Assembly (NCBI RefSeq): GCF_011397635.1
Contig: NC_064753.1
Coordinates: 30,280,322-30,344,321 of the forward strand
DNA: 64,000 nucleotides
Origin: Epinephelus fuscoguttatus
Lineage: Eukaryota > Chordata > Actinopteri > Perciformes > Serranidae
Reading direction: 5' to 3'
The notes under the pieces are model-generated. The model saw nothing but the letters and a program-made list of their open reading frames with translations. It was not told the DNA's origin and searched no databases. A program made the position numbers and the translations under genes. This document shows, in pieces, positions 11,101 to 26,100 of this stretch (within the stretch, counting starts at the first letter, position 1; each line of letters starts with the position of its first letter).

Positions 11101-14100
11101 AAAGGCTTACACTCTTGGCATATTTTCTCGTTTTCCTGCGTGGCGTTGGCTATATGTATGTCCACCACTTTCTCCATATATTCTTTACACCAGGTTACCC
11201 CAGTTTAGAAGTATCTTTGCAGCCAGCGAACCACAAACTTTTAAAATCATGGCTTGTTGACAGCCATTAAGTATGTATTTAGACAAATTTGATGTATTTA
11301 ACAAGGGGGACACATTCTGGTCAAAGGGTGTATGGCGTCTGCCTTCGTCCTCCCTCGGGTCGCCCACTGTTTGTAATGTGCAGTGCTAAGAGGTCTCTTT
11401 TAATTACTCCAGTCCACAACTTCTCTTAAATAGGTTCACTTTTACCCATCTATGTTAGAAGACTACTATATTGTGTGTAGTATTAGAGTGGTCTTAATTA
11501 AATAAAATCCTCCATGAACCACAAAATGTCTGTTAAAGACCACTGACAGTCAGGTAAAAGGCTAGGCGTTCTCATAAGTATGATATTGTTATATGTTGAG
11601 CCAAAGTTGCTGTTTGAAACACGTCTTTAACAACATAAAATGGTCGTACCCCGAAACTACATAGTTAGGTTTAGGTGACAAAACTATGTGGTTAGGTATA
11701 GTAAAAAACGTCATGGTATGGCATTAAAAAACTACTTTTGTCACTAATATAACATGATGTCTGTCACGTGACATATTTCACATCAAGTCAAATCAAGTTT
11801 ATTTATATAGCACATTTAAAAACAACCACAGCTGACCGAAGTGCTGTACAAATTAAAAGAATGACACACAATTATGTAGCAATATAACATGTATGCAAAT
11901 ATAAAAGAGAATAACACCAGTAAGAACTATTACATTTGTAAAAAAAAAAAAAAAAAAAAAGGTTAGAAAATATTAAAACCACTACAAACAACCAAGGGCC
12001 ATTGAAAACATGTACGTTTTAAGATTTGTCTTAAAAGTGTCAGTGGAGCAGGAGGATTTGATCAAGAGTGGAAGGGTATTCCAGAGCTCTGGAGCAGCAA
12101 CCGCAAAGGCACGATCTCCCTTACCCACCAGCCTCGATCAGGGGACAGTTAAAAGACATTGTGCAGAGGATCAAAGAGGTCAGGAGTTGGAGTAGGGGCA
12201 GAGAAGTTCAGCAATATTCCAGGGTGCCAGCAATGGTGTAATGCTGTCTTACATACGTCATTAACGTAGCATACTACTTCCCCCTCTGCACCCTTAATTA
12301 TTGCTTGGGCCAGTAGAGAGCGTTGCCTTACAATAAATGCAAGTATGGGTTGTAATAAGCTGCGTACATGGTAAACCTATGTGGTTGTTTCTTTCTGTTT
12401 TTTTGGCCTAAAAAGTTAAACATACTCATCAGATGGACTTAAGACTATAAAAATTCATATCTTCAACTCTAAGGCTAAATAAATCTTTCTGAAGGTGACA
12501 TGAATTGAGTTGCTGTTTGCAGTATTGCTCTTGAAATCTAATGCTTCTCTTTTTTGGTATTTTTCATGTTATTGGTATTTTGTTTTGCATTTCAATGAGA
12601 TAATCTGTGGAGTTTTGCCCACAGCATAATGAAAAGAATTTATTGCTGAGGACATCCTCAGTATTAGTACAGTAGTAGCTGTTGTGGATGGATCTGGTGG
12701 TTTCATTTAGCTGAAGATATGACATGGAGTAGTAGTAGGAAGTAGGAAACCTCACATAAATGCAGTTAAACTTGGGGCTGATTTGATAAGCAGTTGCAGG
12801 AGTGCAATATCACACACTCAATTACTGAAAAATCTGGGTAGATCTGTCCCGTCCACGTTTGCGGAAGCCGGTAGTCTTGTGAATGCTAATTCAGTTAATG
12901 GATTTAAAGTGAGGTGGTGCTGATTTATTAATGATCAAGTTCTACATGTAGCCTCGTTTAGATGTCCTGTTACAGATGAAGGCATGTTCGAGCCTGGATA
13001 CTGTACATGAAGGCAGTTTTGTTGAGCATCACAGTTTAGCAATCCTTCCTGCCGAACAACAACACGAGTCTAATTAATTTAATGGCTGTTTACACAACTG
13101 AGTTGGGCAGCATGATGAATACTGATCAGGACTTTATGTTCAGCTCTCCCTTCACAAAGGAGGCCACTTATGTCATGTTTGTGGTAATTAATTTCAATTC
13201 CAGATGCAGAACAGCATGAGCTGAATTCCACTTTCTCGCCACCACACCAAGGAGAGGGAGGTTTTACTGGCAGGAGGATTTCATTCCAGCCAGTATTATG
13301 ATTGAATGTTAATGAGCAGTTGTGGACTGCAAGATGGATATCCACAGGAATAAATGTAATCCTCCCTCTGTGTGTGTGATTATATGGATGTACTGTATAT
13401 GTAATGAGAAGTGAGACAAAAGAGGACGTAACTATGTGCCAGCTTGGAACAGTTTGAACCCAGACTTCCTGTGTTCAAGAATGCTTCACCCTTTAGATGA
13501 TTTTCTTTATCCTGAATTGTGATGATCTGATTGTCATGCTAGCTTGTTGGAAAGGAGGCGAAGCAACACTCCAAAGTTAGGCTAGATTTTGGCAAGGGAA
13601 AAACTGGCATGGCCATTTTCAAAGGAGTCCTTTGATCTCTCACCTCAAGATGAATGATAATGGGCTCTGTGGGTACCCATGAGTCTCCCCTCTGCAGACT
13701 TGCCCCACTATACTCTAATCCCATGCAGTGTTTGGCAGAAACCATGCAGTATAAATGTGCTATTTTTGCCTATTCTACAAATGGTGTATTTAAATATTTA
13801 TGCATACTTAGGTTAGTAAACAGTATTGTAAGTGTATGAATTGGGCATGACTGGAAACTAATCTCTATTGTAGCCATTTCATGGTAGTGGGACCATTTTT
13901 TTTAAAAAAAAAACGTTATATCACTGTATACAATGGCGTATTTTGACCTCTAGGATAATCACAGCCTCACGCAACTTTACAGCCACAAACTAGAGCCCTT
14001 GAGCATTTAAAGGGTGTATGGCTTTTATAGGTATATTGACAACAATGGGGTTTTCTAGCAGTTGCAGAAAAATCTATCTGATCTATTTTTCTATGGTGTT

Positions 14101-17100
14101 CCTCAAGGTCTTTGTGTCTTAATGATAATAATATCATAATAAACTTCATTTATATAGCCACTTTCATACAAGAAATGCAGCACAAAATGCTTTACAATAA
14201 GGGCAGTATAAGCACGTGTGCTTCACATGAAAATAGAATGGACATAAAACAGACAAGACAATTCAATATAAAAGGACATTTAAAGCAGTTTAAAACATGG
14301 ATTAAGTTATTCATAAAATCATAGAGTTATAAAGCTATAAATCATAATATCAAGCAAGATTTAAAAAGAGCTGCAGCAGTGTGAAGCATGTAAAGAAAGA
14401 ATTTTGGACCTGTATCAGGACAGTCAGAGATATTTAAAGGCTAAATTGAACAGATGTGTTTTTAGCTTTCTTTAAAAGAGATTTAGCGAGCTAGCTTCCT
14501 TGATATCTATAGGTAGTGTGATCCATAGATTTGGGGCATAACTGACAAAGGCTGCATCCCTGATCTTCTTCCGGCTATTGCTGTGAACCTCCAGTAAACC
14601 AGCAGCAGATGATTGTAGTGTTCTTGGAGGCAAATAGTTAACAAGGGAGTTAGCAATGTAGCTCGGTCCCAGCCCATGAAGGGCTTTGTATACAAGGAGG
14701 AGGAGCTTAAAATCAATTCTAAATGTAACAGGAAGTCAGTGCGGAGTAGCTCAGACTGGCCTGATGTGCTCTCTCCTCTTGGTTGTGGTTGATAGTTGAG
14801 CTGCAGAGTTTTGAATGAGCTGAAGTCTCTCAGTGGTGTTATGCCTTAATGTGGTATATTGGAGGGATTTTAACTGTTTCTATCAATTCTTGACTGGTCA
14901 GAAATGCATTCAGCATCACATCTGTGTAACAAATTGTGTTAATTTACAAATTGCAGCAACTTATGAGACATAACTGAGCATGGGGATGGCCATCACATAC
15001 TTCGAATTTATGACTAGAAAAAGTGGAAACACTGCAGGTTCCCAGCTTCAAGATGATGTGTACCACTTCTGTGTGGCGTATGTTGCTGACCTGCTATCTC
15101 CCCCTAAAAAAGACAAAAATGTGTCTATGTTGGGTCTCTTAGGGTGAATATTACTTGTAGGTCATTTGTTATTTTTAGACACACCTTGCTTGTAGCAGCC
15201 CTACCTCCACATTCAAAGCCTCCCACATATGACTCACATGATTTTTCCTCCAACCTGAATCTCAGCAGCCCGTTCCAACCAGCACACAAACAGAAAGGAT
15301 TTTTTCCCCCCATGTGTTTGGCTTAGCTTATACAATATTAGTCTCTTGCTATTCAGTTCTATCCCCTTCTAATTCTTATCCACTCGCACCTGTTCTTCTG
15401 TGTTGACCTGCCAGGTGAGCAATGGTGCAGAGCAACCCAGAAAACAGCAGCGCTCCGACCTCAACGTTCCCCTGGAGAACAACAATGTACCAGAGGTAAG
15501 ATGTTCTGTCGCAGTGTTTCCCTCATCATTTCCCTCAACATTTAGATCTGCTGTGAGGTCGTTCGCAATTCAGATGGAGGATATTCTCATTTATGCGCGC
15601 GTGCCTGTTTGTGTACACGTGTGTGCGACTGTCTGAGTAAATGAGTAATTGTGTAATTACACCCCCAGCTCGTGTCCTCTGCTTACGGCGTGATAGCGTC
15701 CTGGTAATTGAGCAGCGTGTCTGCTTGCGGTTTTATGAGAGCCATTTTTCACTGAGATGTCTGCAGTGGATTCTTCCTGTTACAGGCTCCACCCACACTT
15801 CCCTGTCCCTGGGCAGAGTAAACTTTCTGAATGTGTAGTGAGCAGGTTAGAGTATCAAATAGATCCGGTGGGATGAGTGTATGAATCTCATGAATAACTT
15901 CACATTTCACAGCTCTTTCTCTTTCTCTGTCTCTCTCTCTGTGGCCACCTTTGTCTATAGCTTCCTCCACCCTCCCTTACATCCTCTCTCCTCCACTTCC
16001 CACAGCATGTCAATGTGTGAAGCAGATGAGTAACACTTTGCACTCTCTCCACTTCTGCAGTGCCCTTGAGCAAGGCGCACACACCAACTTTCTGCAGCAG
16101 TGAAAGTGCCAAAGTGTAAACAGACTGTGTGAATGTGGGGCAGGGCATAACACAGTTACTGTAGTAGCAGGGCGACTTCTTAAACTATTTTCACAACATG
16201 TCATGTCACATTTTAAGCCTCCAATCACTCATACAGGGCAGGGCAGTTCCCAAAAAAGCAGGAGGGCATCATGGCTTGCCAGTAGGAGGGTCACCTTGCA
16301 TGTTTGTGGAAGGTCAAAGATGAATCACAATCACAGAAGTAAAAAGCAATCGCTTACCTTAAAATCCCCGTTTCCACCAAACACTTTCAGTATGGTACCT
16401 TTGGAACCAAAAGTAACTCTTTAGACATGGTACCTAGACCCTAGTGTTTCCACTGCAACCAGTACTCTTAAATGTGGGCGTAGTTGTTGTAGCTCACTGC
16501 TCTGTCCAGCACTGTATTTACTCCTTTATCAGTCTGCAGCTCACTTACCGTCCACAGAACGAGGCTGCAAGCAGACATTTTCAGAACACAGTAGAACAGG
16601 CTGCAGTGACAGTCTCTCTTGATGGGATATATAAAAATAGCAGGTTTGTGCATTTAGTCCTTCGAAGGCAAGTTCTGGGATTTAGTGTTGCCGTAGCCAA
16701 TAAGAACGATGCTCCGCCATCTTTTCTCCAAGTGAAGATTAGATCCACTCATTACTTAAAGTGTATTTCATCCAAGAGAGACAATAAAAACTAAAGTAAT
16801 GGTCAAAGTTGTCACATTGAAATTAAGGGTGTGCTGATGGAATCATGCTGTCAATCAGCTGTCAGTGAAGTCTACAGCTGCTGCAAGAGGCGGCAAAACA
16901 TCCTTTCATTTTATAGTTACAGTTTACTAATGTATGCAAAACTCTCCATGCTATGAACAGTGGTTACAAAACTAGCCACAGCTCAGCCCTGAGTAGAGTG
17001 AGCGTCCACCATAGACCAATCAACAGACTGTAGTGTTCACAGCTCCACCTTTTAGTACCAGATCTGTGTGCTAGGTACCCCAACAGAGGGGGGACCAAAA

Positions 17101-20100
17101 ATGGGGATGGTACAAAATGGTTCCATTGGTACATCCACAACTTTTCACAGTGGAAACAGAAAAAATGCTCACCGAAACAGGTGGAAACATACCTAAAGAT
17201 TCTCTTTTTTCCTTGTTTTCTCAATGGCTTGTATCATATCTAACAAATTAGCACCCTGTTAATAATGTTGCGTACTTAATGTAAAGTTACATAGGTTAGG
17301 TTTAGAGAGAGGAATGTGGTTGGTTGTCTTCAGGTTTGGGTAAACAAAGTGATGTAGGTTAGTACTTTAAAATAGTTGCACATGGCTCCAAACACTGGTC
17401 TCCTGGAGAAAAGTCCAACCTGTCTCTTTACATGGACTTTTGGTCTTTATACTACTTCCTCCTTTACTCCTGTCAGCGCATTTGTCACATGATCACATCC
17501 TTCATGATTACATGGGTTATATACAAAATGTGGTGAAGTACTTTTCCCAGGCACACATATTCAGAGTGCATGAAAACAACCAGATTTTCTATTTTGAAAA
17601 TGTAATATTGAACTTACTCTGCTCTTTAAAAAGAATCATATAGGATTTGATGGACATGTTTGAATACAGTATTGGACGTAACTAATACCAGCAGATGTTC
17701 CCCTAGTGAAACACCTAACAGCATTCACCAACAGAATGAAACTTGAAGGGTTTGACTGGTTTATTTATCTCTTACGACACTGCAAAACAATTCACAGCCA
17801 TCTATCTGCCATCTCCTGTTTTTGTCTTCCAGCCAACAAAGAAGGTTGCATCGTTCCCCAGCTTTGTCGATGGTAAGTTAATCTGTCTGCACACCTGTTT
17901 GGTGATGAAATCAAAATATTCTAATTGTATGGAACAATTCCAAGTTTGACTTCGCCTTCAGTCTGTCATTTCACAGGCCTGATATAACTCTTATAACTCT
18001 TTCCCTGCCTCTGGGCAGATGCTCGGCCTAATAATGTGTGAGGGGCTTAGCTGCTTGTCTGCTCCTTCAGATCACGACAGTGCATTGTGTCCCTGAGTGG
18101 GTGTCTGAGAGTCCACATCTACATATCACAGACGCAGATTAATCTCAACCCAGCCTCCCACCAGCACTGCACCTCCATTAGCTCACAGCCAGTGGCCATC
18201 TCACTGCTGAATCCCACCCAGCCTGTTATCACCATATCTCCATCTCCAGAGCAACAACGCTTGGCTCAATTTCTCCACACAGCACATTGACTGCAGTGAT
18301 TACAATACTCTCTCCACCGCACCACCAGATCCTTTCAGTCTATCTGCACTCTGTCCTTCCCCGTGTCTCCTCGTTAATCACCATCCTCTCTGCTTCTCCA
18401 TGGCCCAGTCCCAGGACCCTGTGAACCCGAAGACCTGATTGATGGAATTATCTTTGCTGCTAACTATCTGGGCTCCACTCAGCTGCTGTCTGAGAGGAAC
18501 CCGTCCAAGAACATACGCATGATGCAGGCCCAGGAAGCTGTCAGCAGGGTCAAGGTACTCAAAAACACACTGACAGACACATATACACACACAAACAGAC
18601 ATTTGCTTTATTTTTTTATCCCTAAAATATCCATATCCATACTTCTTCTCGTCAGCAGGCCCCATTGTTTCAATCATGCTGTTTCCTCTGGAGGAGCTGC
18701 ACAGATTTGAATGAGGATCTTCCACCCTTTCTTGACAAAATGACCCTGAAACAAACCTCAGAAACTAAAAGGCAGGAACTTTCCATGGGAATCAAGAACC
18801 TTTTAACAAACTCAGGAACTTTACCTGCATGAACCAGAAGCTAAATTTAGTTTCAGATGCAAAAGAGTCTCTACTTTGGGGGTAGTGCTTCACAAAAGTT
18901 CAGGAACTGTTAGGGCGGAGTTTGCAGGGTTAAATGTTGCTGACTGGTCAAACAGAGATCTTAGACAGAGAGCTTTAACTTGTGAACAGCAAAATAAGGA
19001 AGTACTGTGGTGTGTCTCAAATCACATCGGTGAGTATACTTTTGTGTAGTATATTGTGTGCACTATGTACCCATTGGCATAGTGCGCAAGTTTCATCAGG
19101 GTAATAGTGATGTGACGTTCGCCTTTGAACCGGCTCTTTGAAGTGAACGAGTGAACCGGCTCTTTAGAGTGAACGAGCCACTTCCTAAATCATGTTGTGT
19201 TGATGACCCCCCCGGTTAGAAACAAATGGTAGGAAGCTAACCCCCCCCAAAAAAAAAGAAAAAAAGAAAAAACGAACTGCATCTTTGAACCGGCTCTTCA
19301 AAGTGAACGAGAGCCAAAGAACTGGCTCTCACAAGTGAACGAGAAATCCCATCACTACAGGGTAGTGTTGTCTCAAACAGACATACTGCTGGCTTATACC
19401 CGACAACAGTATAGTGGTGCTTAGTGCAAAAAGCACGTGTATTTGTACAATGCAGCAACATTCACAGTCGCACAGTCCTCGGCCGCTATTTCCAGTTTGA
19501 AAAGTGGCCCCTCCCCTTCCGCTACGTAGCCAAGATGCCGACCACTGAGGGTGAGAAGTGTCCATAGTTCCACACTCAACTTTTTGATCGTTTTGAGTGC
19601 ACCATCCGGGTACTCTTAGTGCACTGCATTTTTCGATACTTCTCAGTGTGAACGCACTTATGCACTCAAAATAGTGGGGTGGACATTTTGTTTATTAACA
19701 ATTAAAGCAAAGTTGTTTGCTTTCCCACTTCTTCATAAAAAGAGTGTATCAGTCAAGACAGCAGCAACCGACCCAGAGAGGGAGAGACGTGGTCAAATAA
19801 ATGAAAGAGAGGGAGCGGTGATGAGAAAACAAAGAGAGCAAACAATAAAAACGAAACTTGCTAAATGTTTCATGGCGGTTACTTTTTTAAGTAGAAAAAA
19901 AAAACATGTAAACACAGTTTTCCGCATCCTCTTTGTTAATTTAATACACACGATTCGAATGCAGAAGCACAACAGGATGACCCTGTTTTGGTTTTACCAA
20001 AATTGAAATGAAAATTACATTTCTAACAGCGCCGTAGATGTTTAATTTGTCACCGGTCTAAATTAAATTTTCACTTCTTCAGATGAGATGGAAATGCAAA

Positions 20101-23100
20101 GAGGAAAGCACAAATGGGACTTTTAGTTCCTGTTCCTGCTACTAATTGCTCTGTGCAGTCCTGATTGAGTTTGAAGAACCAGTTTTTAATTTACAGTTGC
20201 ACTTTGAGTCAAGTTAGGAAGTCAAGTACCTACTCTTACTTGGTTTTTAACATCAATAAAAACCAATGTTAAATAGCTGACTTTTTCATCGGAGCAGAAA
20301 CTAATTTATGAGTGTTGTTCCTATCTAGAAAGGTTCTTTGTTTCCTTGAGAAAAGTTCCTGCAAGTGAAAAATTTCCTATTTGACTGTCTGTCGGCCTCT
20401 AATGCATTCCATGCTCTTAGAGGTGAAGTTGAGATGTGTTTGTTCTCACCCCAGGAGACAGCATCCGATCAGAGCTGTTGGTTTGCTGCCCCGCTCTTAA
20501 AAAGCATTTTATATGACAGCAGTTCTCCCTCTTCTCCCTAAAAATGCCGGCGTAATGTTACAGTCATCTTGTTGTTGTTCAGGCTGCATTAGTAACACTG
20601 TCAAAATACACAGAAGCACCCTGCAGGAAATATGTCCGGCAGCTTTACACGGCTAATAGTGCATGCTTAACCACATTTGTCATACAGTATCTGAATTCAT
20701 TTCCTACATTACTGTACGAATGTGGAATGGAAAGTGGATCCACAAACATGTGAAACTCTGGTGTTTCAGCATATTGTTTAAATGTGTCATCATTTGTACT
20801 CAATAGTTATCATGAGTTATTTTTATTTTTCATGTCTGGTCCAGATTGCTGCTGATATTTACATGGACATCAGGGCTGTTTGCGTCTGGAGCAGAACATT
20901 ATAGTCATATATTAGGCATGAGTGGTCTTTTAGGGCAGCTAAAGAACTTTGCCAGATTGGGCCGCAGGGCTCGTTGTTTGGCACAGCTGGCTGGATAATG
21001 GGACTGCTGGCATGTGAACCTAATATTTCCCTTGTTGCCACTTGCTCCCTGCTGTTCACTAATGTTGTTGTGAAGATGATATTTCAGTGCAGGTTGAAAG
21101 GAATGCAGTGGATGGTACCAGTGCAGCGTATTATTTTTCATTAGCTTAACTGTTTTGTTCATCGCTGTTAGTAACTTTACAAAAACAGCAAACTCATAGA
21201 TGTTTCAGCATCTTGAGTGAACAAAGAACATTGTTTTGCGACGTAATGACATAATGCGGCACTGATGTCTTGGTGCACAGTTCCTGCCCAGACACTAGTC
21301 TATTTTCTCTCTTTCTCATGTGAACACAGGCTTGGCTGTATTTCTAAATATTAAATGAGCTGCCCATGTAGTCGTCTACTTTGAGAAAGTTACAAGTTGT
21401 AATGAGTGTGTTTGTCCAGGGGGATGTGTCAGGAATTAACAGAGTAGAGAATAAGAGACAGAAACTCACTGTACTGTGTGGCTCCTGGAAATATAAGGTC
21501 ACATTTCCTGATTGAGGTTCAAGGTGCATGATATCAGCAAATGTCAGAGTTGCATGAAAAGGTAAAGAGCAGCCGCCTACAGTGAACTCCAGTCTGTGCC
21601 AATGAATGCCCTTTTATCTCTATTTAAGCCACGTCTAACAGGCTCCTTATACTTGGTAACAGTAAGTAAATAAACATGTAGTTTGGATCTTCCATTAGGG
21701 ACAGACTCACATTACCGAGGCTCTGTCCTAATAATTCAATAGTCCTAGCACACAGCTCCATCCTTTAATTCTACATGCCTCACTGTAGTGTAATTTGTTC
21801 CACCTCTACTTAGGATTGAGAGTTAGTGGTCCTTGTGCCGGCTCAAAAATGAGTCTTAATGTGTATCAAATTGTGGCTGAAGAGGGCCGTAAATAGCTAC
21901 TGATGCCTGCAAATATAATTATGCAAAAAGTGTAAAATCTGTTGTAATATGGTGTATCTTGGCTGTCTAGTTCAATGCAATACTAGAATTTTGGTACATG
22001 TAGCAGAATAGTACTTGTTTTATTCCATTATTAGAGGAATATAAACATGTTTTTCTGCATAACCACAGACGTCAGACTTTTCAAATATTAAAAGTTGTCG
22101 AGCACTTTTTAAAGTTATTAAATCATTAATTTAAATAAGTAAGTATCTGATTGAGGTTAGCAAAACTACAACTCAGACAAGGCATTCAGTGCCGACTGCC
22201 GGTCGATACTTGGTCCTGCAGACACTTTCCAATCCATACTAAAAATGTGTTGAGTTTTGATAGTTAGCCATAATCATTATCGTTCATCCTAAACCATGAA
22301 TGTGGCACAGTCTAAAGTCTGTTATGATTTTTTGTGAGCCACTACTGGTGACTTAAACAAGTGGAATTACATTTTGTCGTCAAAGATTCAACCCCGTATC
22401 CCTAAGGGAATACTTCACCCCCCCAAATGATCAGTTGGATGTCAACTAGGCACCTCGTGTCACGTTGAATTCCAGAAGAAAACTATTTTACTTGCATGTC
22501 TCCGCTGTGGCAAAAAAAAAGGCAAACGTTCTTGTTGGATTAGAGTAAAAGGGGACCGAGTTTATTAACAGCAGAGCTATGTCAAAACATCCTTTTACAA
22601 GCTCCGACAGTATAATCAGTAGTCTGATTTATCCAGCTGCATGGTCAGTATTTCCCAAACACATGCATTTTCAGTACAACTTGACTATTAAAAACACTTT
22701 TGCATAAACACTACTCGTCCGTGTGTGAGACTGTTAATGTCGAAGTGTTTTAAATAGGACGGTTTAAGTGAAAATGCACGTGTTTGGGAAGTACTGAGCA
22801 CACAAGTTTGTAAACGAATGTTTTAATATAGTTTCACTGTTGTCGAGCCCCAGTTTTACTTTAATTCTTCAAGAATTCTCCCAGTTTTTGGATATGTTCT
22901 TAGTGGACACGAGAAAAAAAAAACAAAGCTTTCTTCAAGGTAACACAGGATGACTGACAAACAAATGATCATTTGGGGGGGAAGTACCATAAAACTTCAA
23001 TTAAAAGCCTAGTCCCAATTAAACGCCCACATGTGTGGCTACACATTTTGGCAAAGGCCTGTCTCAGCTAGATGCCTGGTCTGGTTGCCAAGCAGTTTAA

Positions 23101-26100
23101 TTTAATAGATGTTCTTTGGATGTATAAAACCAGGTTGTTGGCTACCCACTTACTTAGATCGCACATAGAGATACAAATGTTTAAACTTTTGAGAATATGG
23201 AGATGCTACACATCTTTAGCTCTGTTAGATGCTCCACAATTCAATCGTCTAGTTCATTTGACTGAAACCATGAGCACCAGAGAAGAACGTAAGTCATTCA
23301 GATTTACTGGCATGATGAAAAAACAGGGTAACGTCCTGCCTCTGAAGCTGTCATAAAGTCAGAATATCTATCCATTCCTTGATTACCCACAAAGTTATTC
23401 ATATCCCTTTAGTCCGTAAGGGTCCACTGATTAAAAGAATCAAAAGGGTTTTTCATGAAAATCAATCCAGTTGTGAATATTGTTTTAACAGGATCGAGTG
23501 GTGTTGTGTTGGTATGTTATTCGAAGCCTAATATCAGCCTGTTGACTTCAGTGATTTGGGCAAATAATAGCCTGGGCTACTAATTAAAGTATTCTCTAAT
23601 AAGTCCACTCTGAAGGGTCACAGCAGAATCAAAGGGCATTGTGGAGCATGGTGCAGGGTCTGAAAGTGGTTTGGCCCACTTGGCTGGTTTCAATCTAAAA
23701 GCCCTCTTCACCACAGTGAGGATGTCTACTAGCATCATTTCACATCCACCCAATCTGTGTTCGGTTCTTCTCCCACTCACTCACTCTCTCTGTCATGCAC
23801 AGTTGCCTTCCCTGCAAAAAGTCTTGTCAGGATGAAACCATGGCAACAGTTAGCTGTCACCTTTTAGCGCTTTCCCCCGCTTGGAACGGGTCCATTGAAC
23901 AAGAAGTCGTCCATTATCTCCTTGATTCGTCCCTCGTGGACAAATGAAAAGCTGTAGAGCAAACGGCATTTAATCTTTGACATTGAGGCGGACACAGCCG
24001 GCTGCACACACAAACCCGACCACACATGCAGTAATGTGCAGCCCTGTTTGTATATTTGCTCCGGATCAACCGGAACAAGAGCACGTGTGGTATATACAAG
24101 CACAGGGACGCATGCAGAGCCTGTAGTGCTGAACTGAGCAACACAGAAGTATGCCAGGTAAATTGTAGCGAGCGAGGCTGTACAGGTTATTTATGCAGAT
24201 CTTTTTGGCATGATGTTCACTCTGTTTGATGTAATATTTATGCAGCTTCACCCCCCCCACCCACCCCCCTCACTCACTCTTTCCTGCTGTCTATCCCCTC
24301 CCTGCTCAGCTCCTCCTCAGCAGAGCAGTAGATGCTGCTGAAAGCCTCAGATGTCTGTGTTGCGTGAGAGCTGATCATGGAGGAGGAAACTTTACAAAAC
24401 GAAAACCCAAAAAAGACTCTTCCCTTTGGGCTGTTTTCTCTGCTCTCTTTTTTTCTTCTTGTTACTAATACTGTCTTCGCAGTTACAGCTCTGCACAGTG
24501 ACTCGGGCAAACATCCAGTCTCACACACTGAAATGTAATGAGGGTCAAGATAATTTCCTCTGGTCACTGGCAGATGGAGAGCAGGCCAGTCTCTCAGCTT
24601 GAACCTCATACAGAAGGGTTGATTTTGAAAGATTACAAAGTGCTAAGAGTACTCCAAAAGATTATCAGTGTAAGTTCGGGCCCCCGCCAAGACCAGAATT
24701 TGTGATTAACTAATCAAACGCATTAGCTGTGTAAAACTGCCTCCATGTTGATCTAAGCTGTTTAATTCCAAACATAGTGACTCGACCTTGTCATGTTTTT
24801 TTTAATGTATGCAGCCCAGAGAACAAAACCCCAGCGCTCAGTTTAAATCCTTGCTCTGGGCTTCATCCCCTCCCCTGCCTGTGTGAGCGGTGATTGTTCT
24901 CCAGCATGTCTTTCCTGGTAATAGTGTTTAGACTGTGACATGAACATAGAAGGTGGTAGGAGCTGTGCCCATACACACAACCTGAATCATAGACTATTGT
25001 TGTCTTTGTTAGTGGTTTTAGTACAGGGAGCCTCACCATCTGTCTTTCTTTTAGTACATTTTCTGACCACAAAGCTGGCACTTGCAACAGTCAAGGAGCA
25101 GTGTGTAGGACTACAGATTGGCACCGGCTGACACTTCTCCCATGTGCCAAATGTGAACTCCCAGTTAGGATTCCTTCAGTGTTCATTGTTCAGAAGGTTT
25201 TTCACTGGAAGCCAAATTATCCACAGAGGTCTCCTCCTCTCCGAAATAAAGGGACCAGGTGATAAAGCCTTTGCGTGTTACAAATCAGTGTTCGTGCGAT
25301 GCTGTTCGGCATGTCGCAGAGGGGCCATCAGCCCAGCACCTGCTTATGTGAGCTCACCTTTCTTTTCTCATAAGTCAATGTGTTTCTGATCCAGATGTTT
25401 AGGAGGTAGTAACTGAGAGCTGAATTATCAGCAGAGGCTTCTTCTTCTCGATAACAAACGGACCCGGTGATTTAAACTGGTAAAAACACAGAAAAAAGCA
25501 GTTCACATTTAAAGTTAGTGTTTTCCTGACCTTGTTTGACTTTAGCTGCTACTACAACGCATTCTCACTCCGACTTTGTCACATATTGACGTTTTTTCAT
25601 GGACTTTCAACGTCCAGATACGACATGCAAGGTGTCCTGGGTGTGTTGGTTGGGTGCTGTAGCATTTTTCTGACTTCTCATTGTTCCGACCTCTCATTAG
25701 TCCGACGTCCCGTTGTTCCGATATGTGATTATACTAGGCTACTGCATTTGTGTACCATAGAGGATCAGCAACGCAACAAAAGTAGGCTACTGGTCGAGAT
25801 ACAAGTGTCATAGAGAGGAGAGAGTGAAACACCATAACCTCCTGTTATTAACTCTGCGGTCGGGGTTGTGTGGGGAGCTCTCCACGGTGCTGAACGGCTC
25901 CTGGCGGGCGTATTTCTGCCTTGATGGTGCGCCGCGACCAGCTCTGGGTCAGCTGGGAAAGGCTTGAGGCGAAGCAGGCTCACAGCTTATGTGTTTGTCA
26001 CTTTCTTTTTCATTTTAACCCACACCATGATCTTTTCCTGACCCTAACCAAGTGGTTTTTGTGCCTAAACCTAACCAGACCTTAACCACAGGGCATCATG

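Noticed and set aside
16444..16794. 116-codon plus-strand open frame
   Set aside because: Lies wholly within the CCGTTTCCACC TIR element and is not kept in the second copy.
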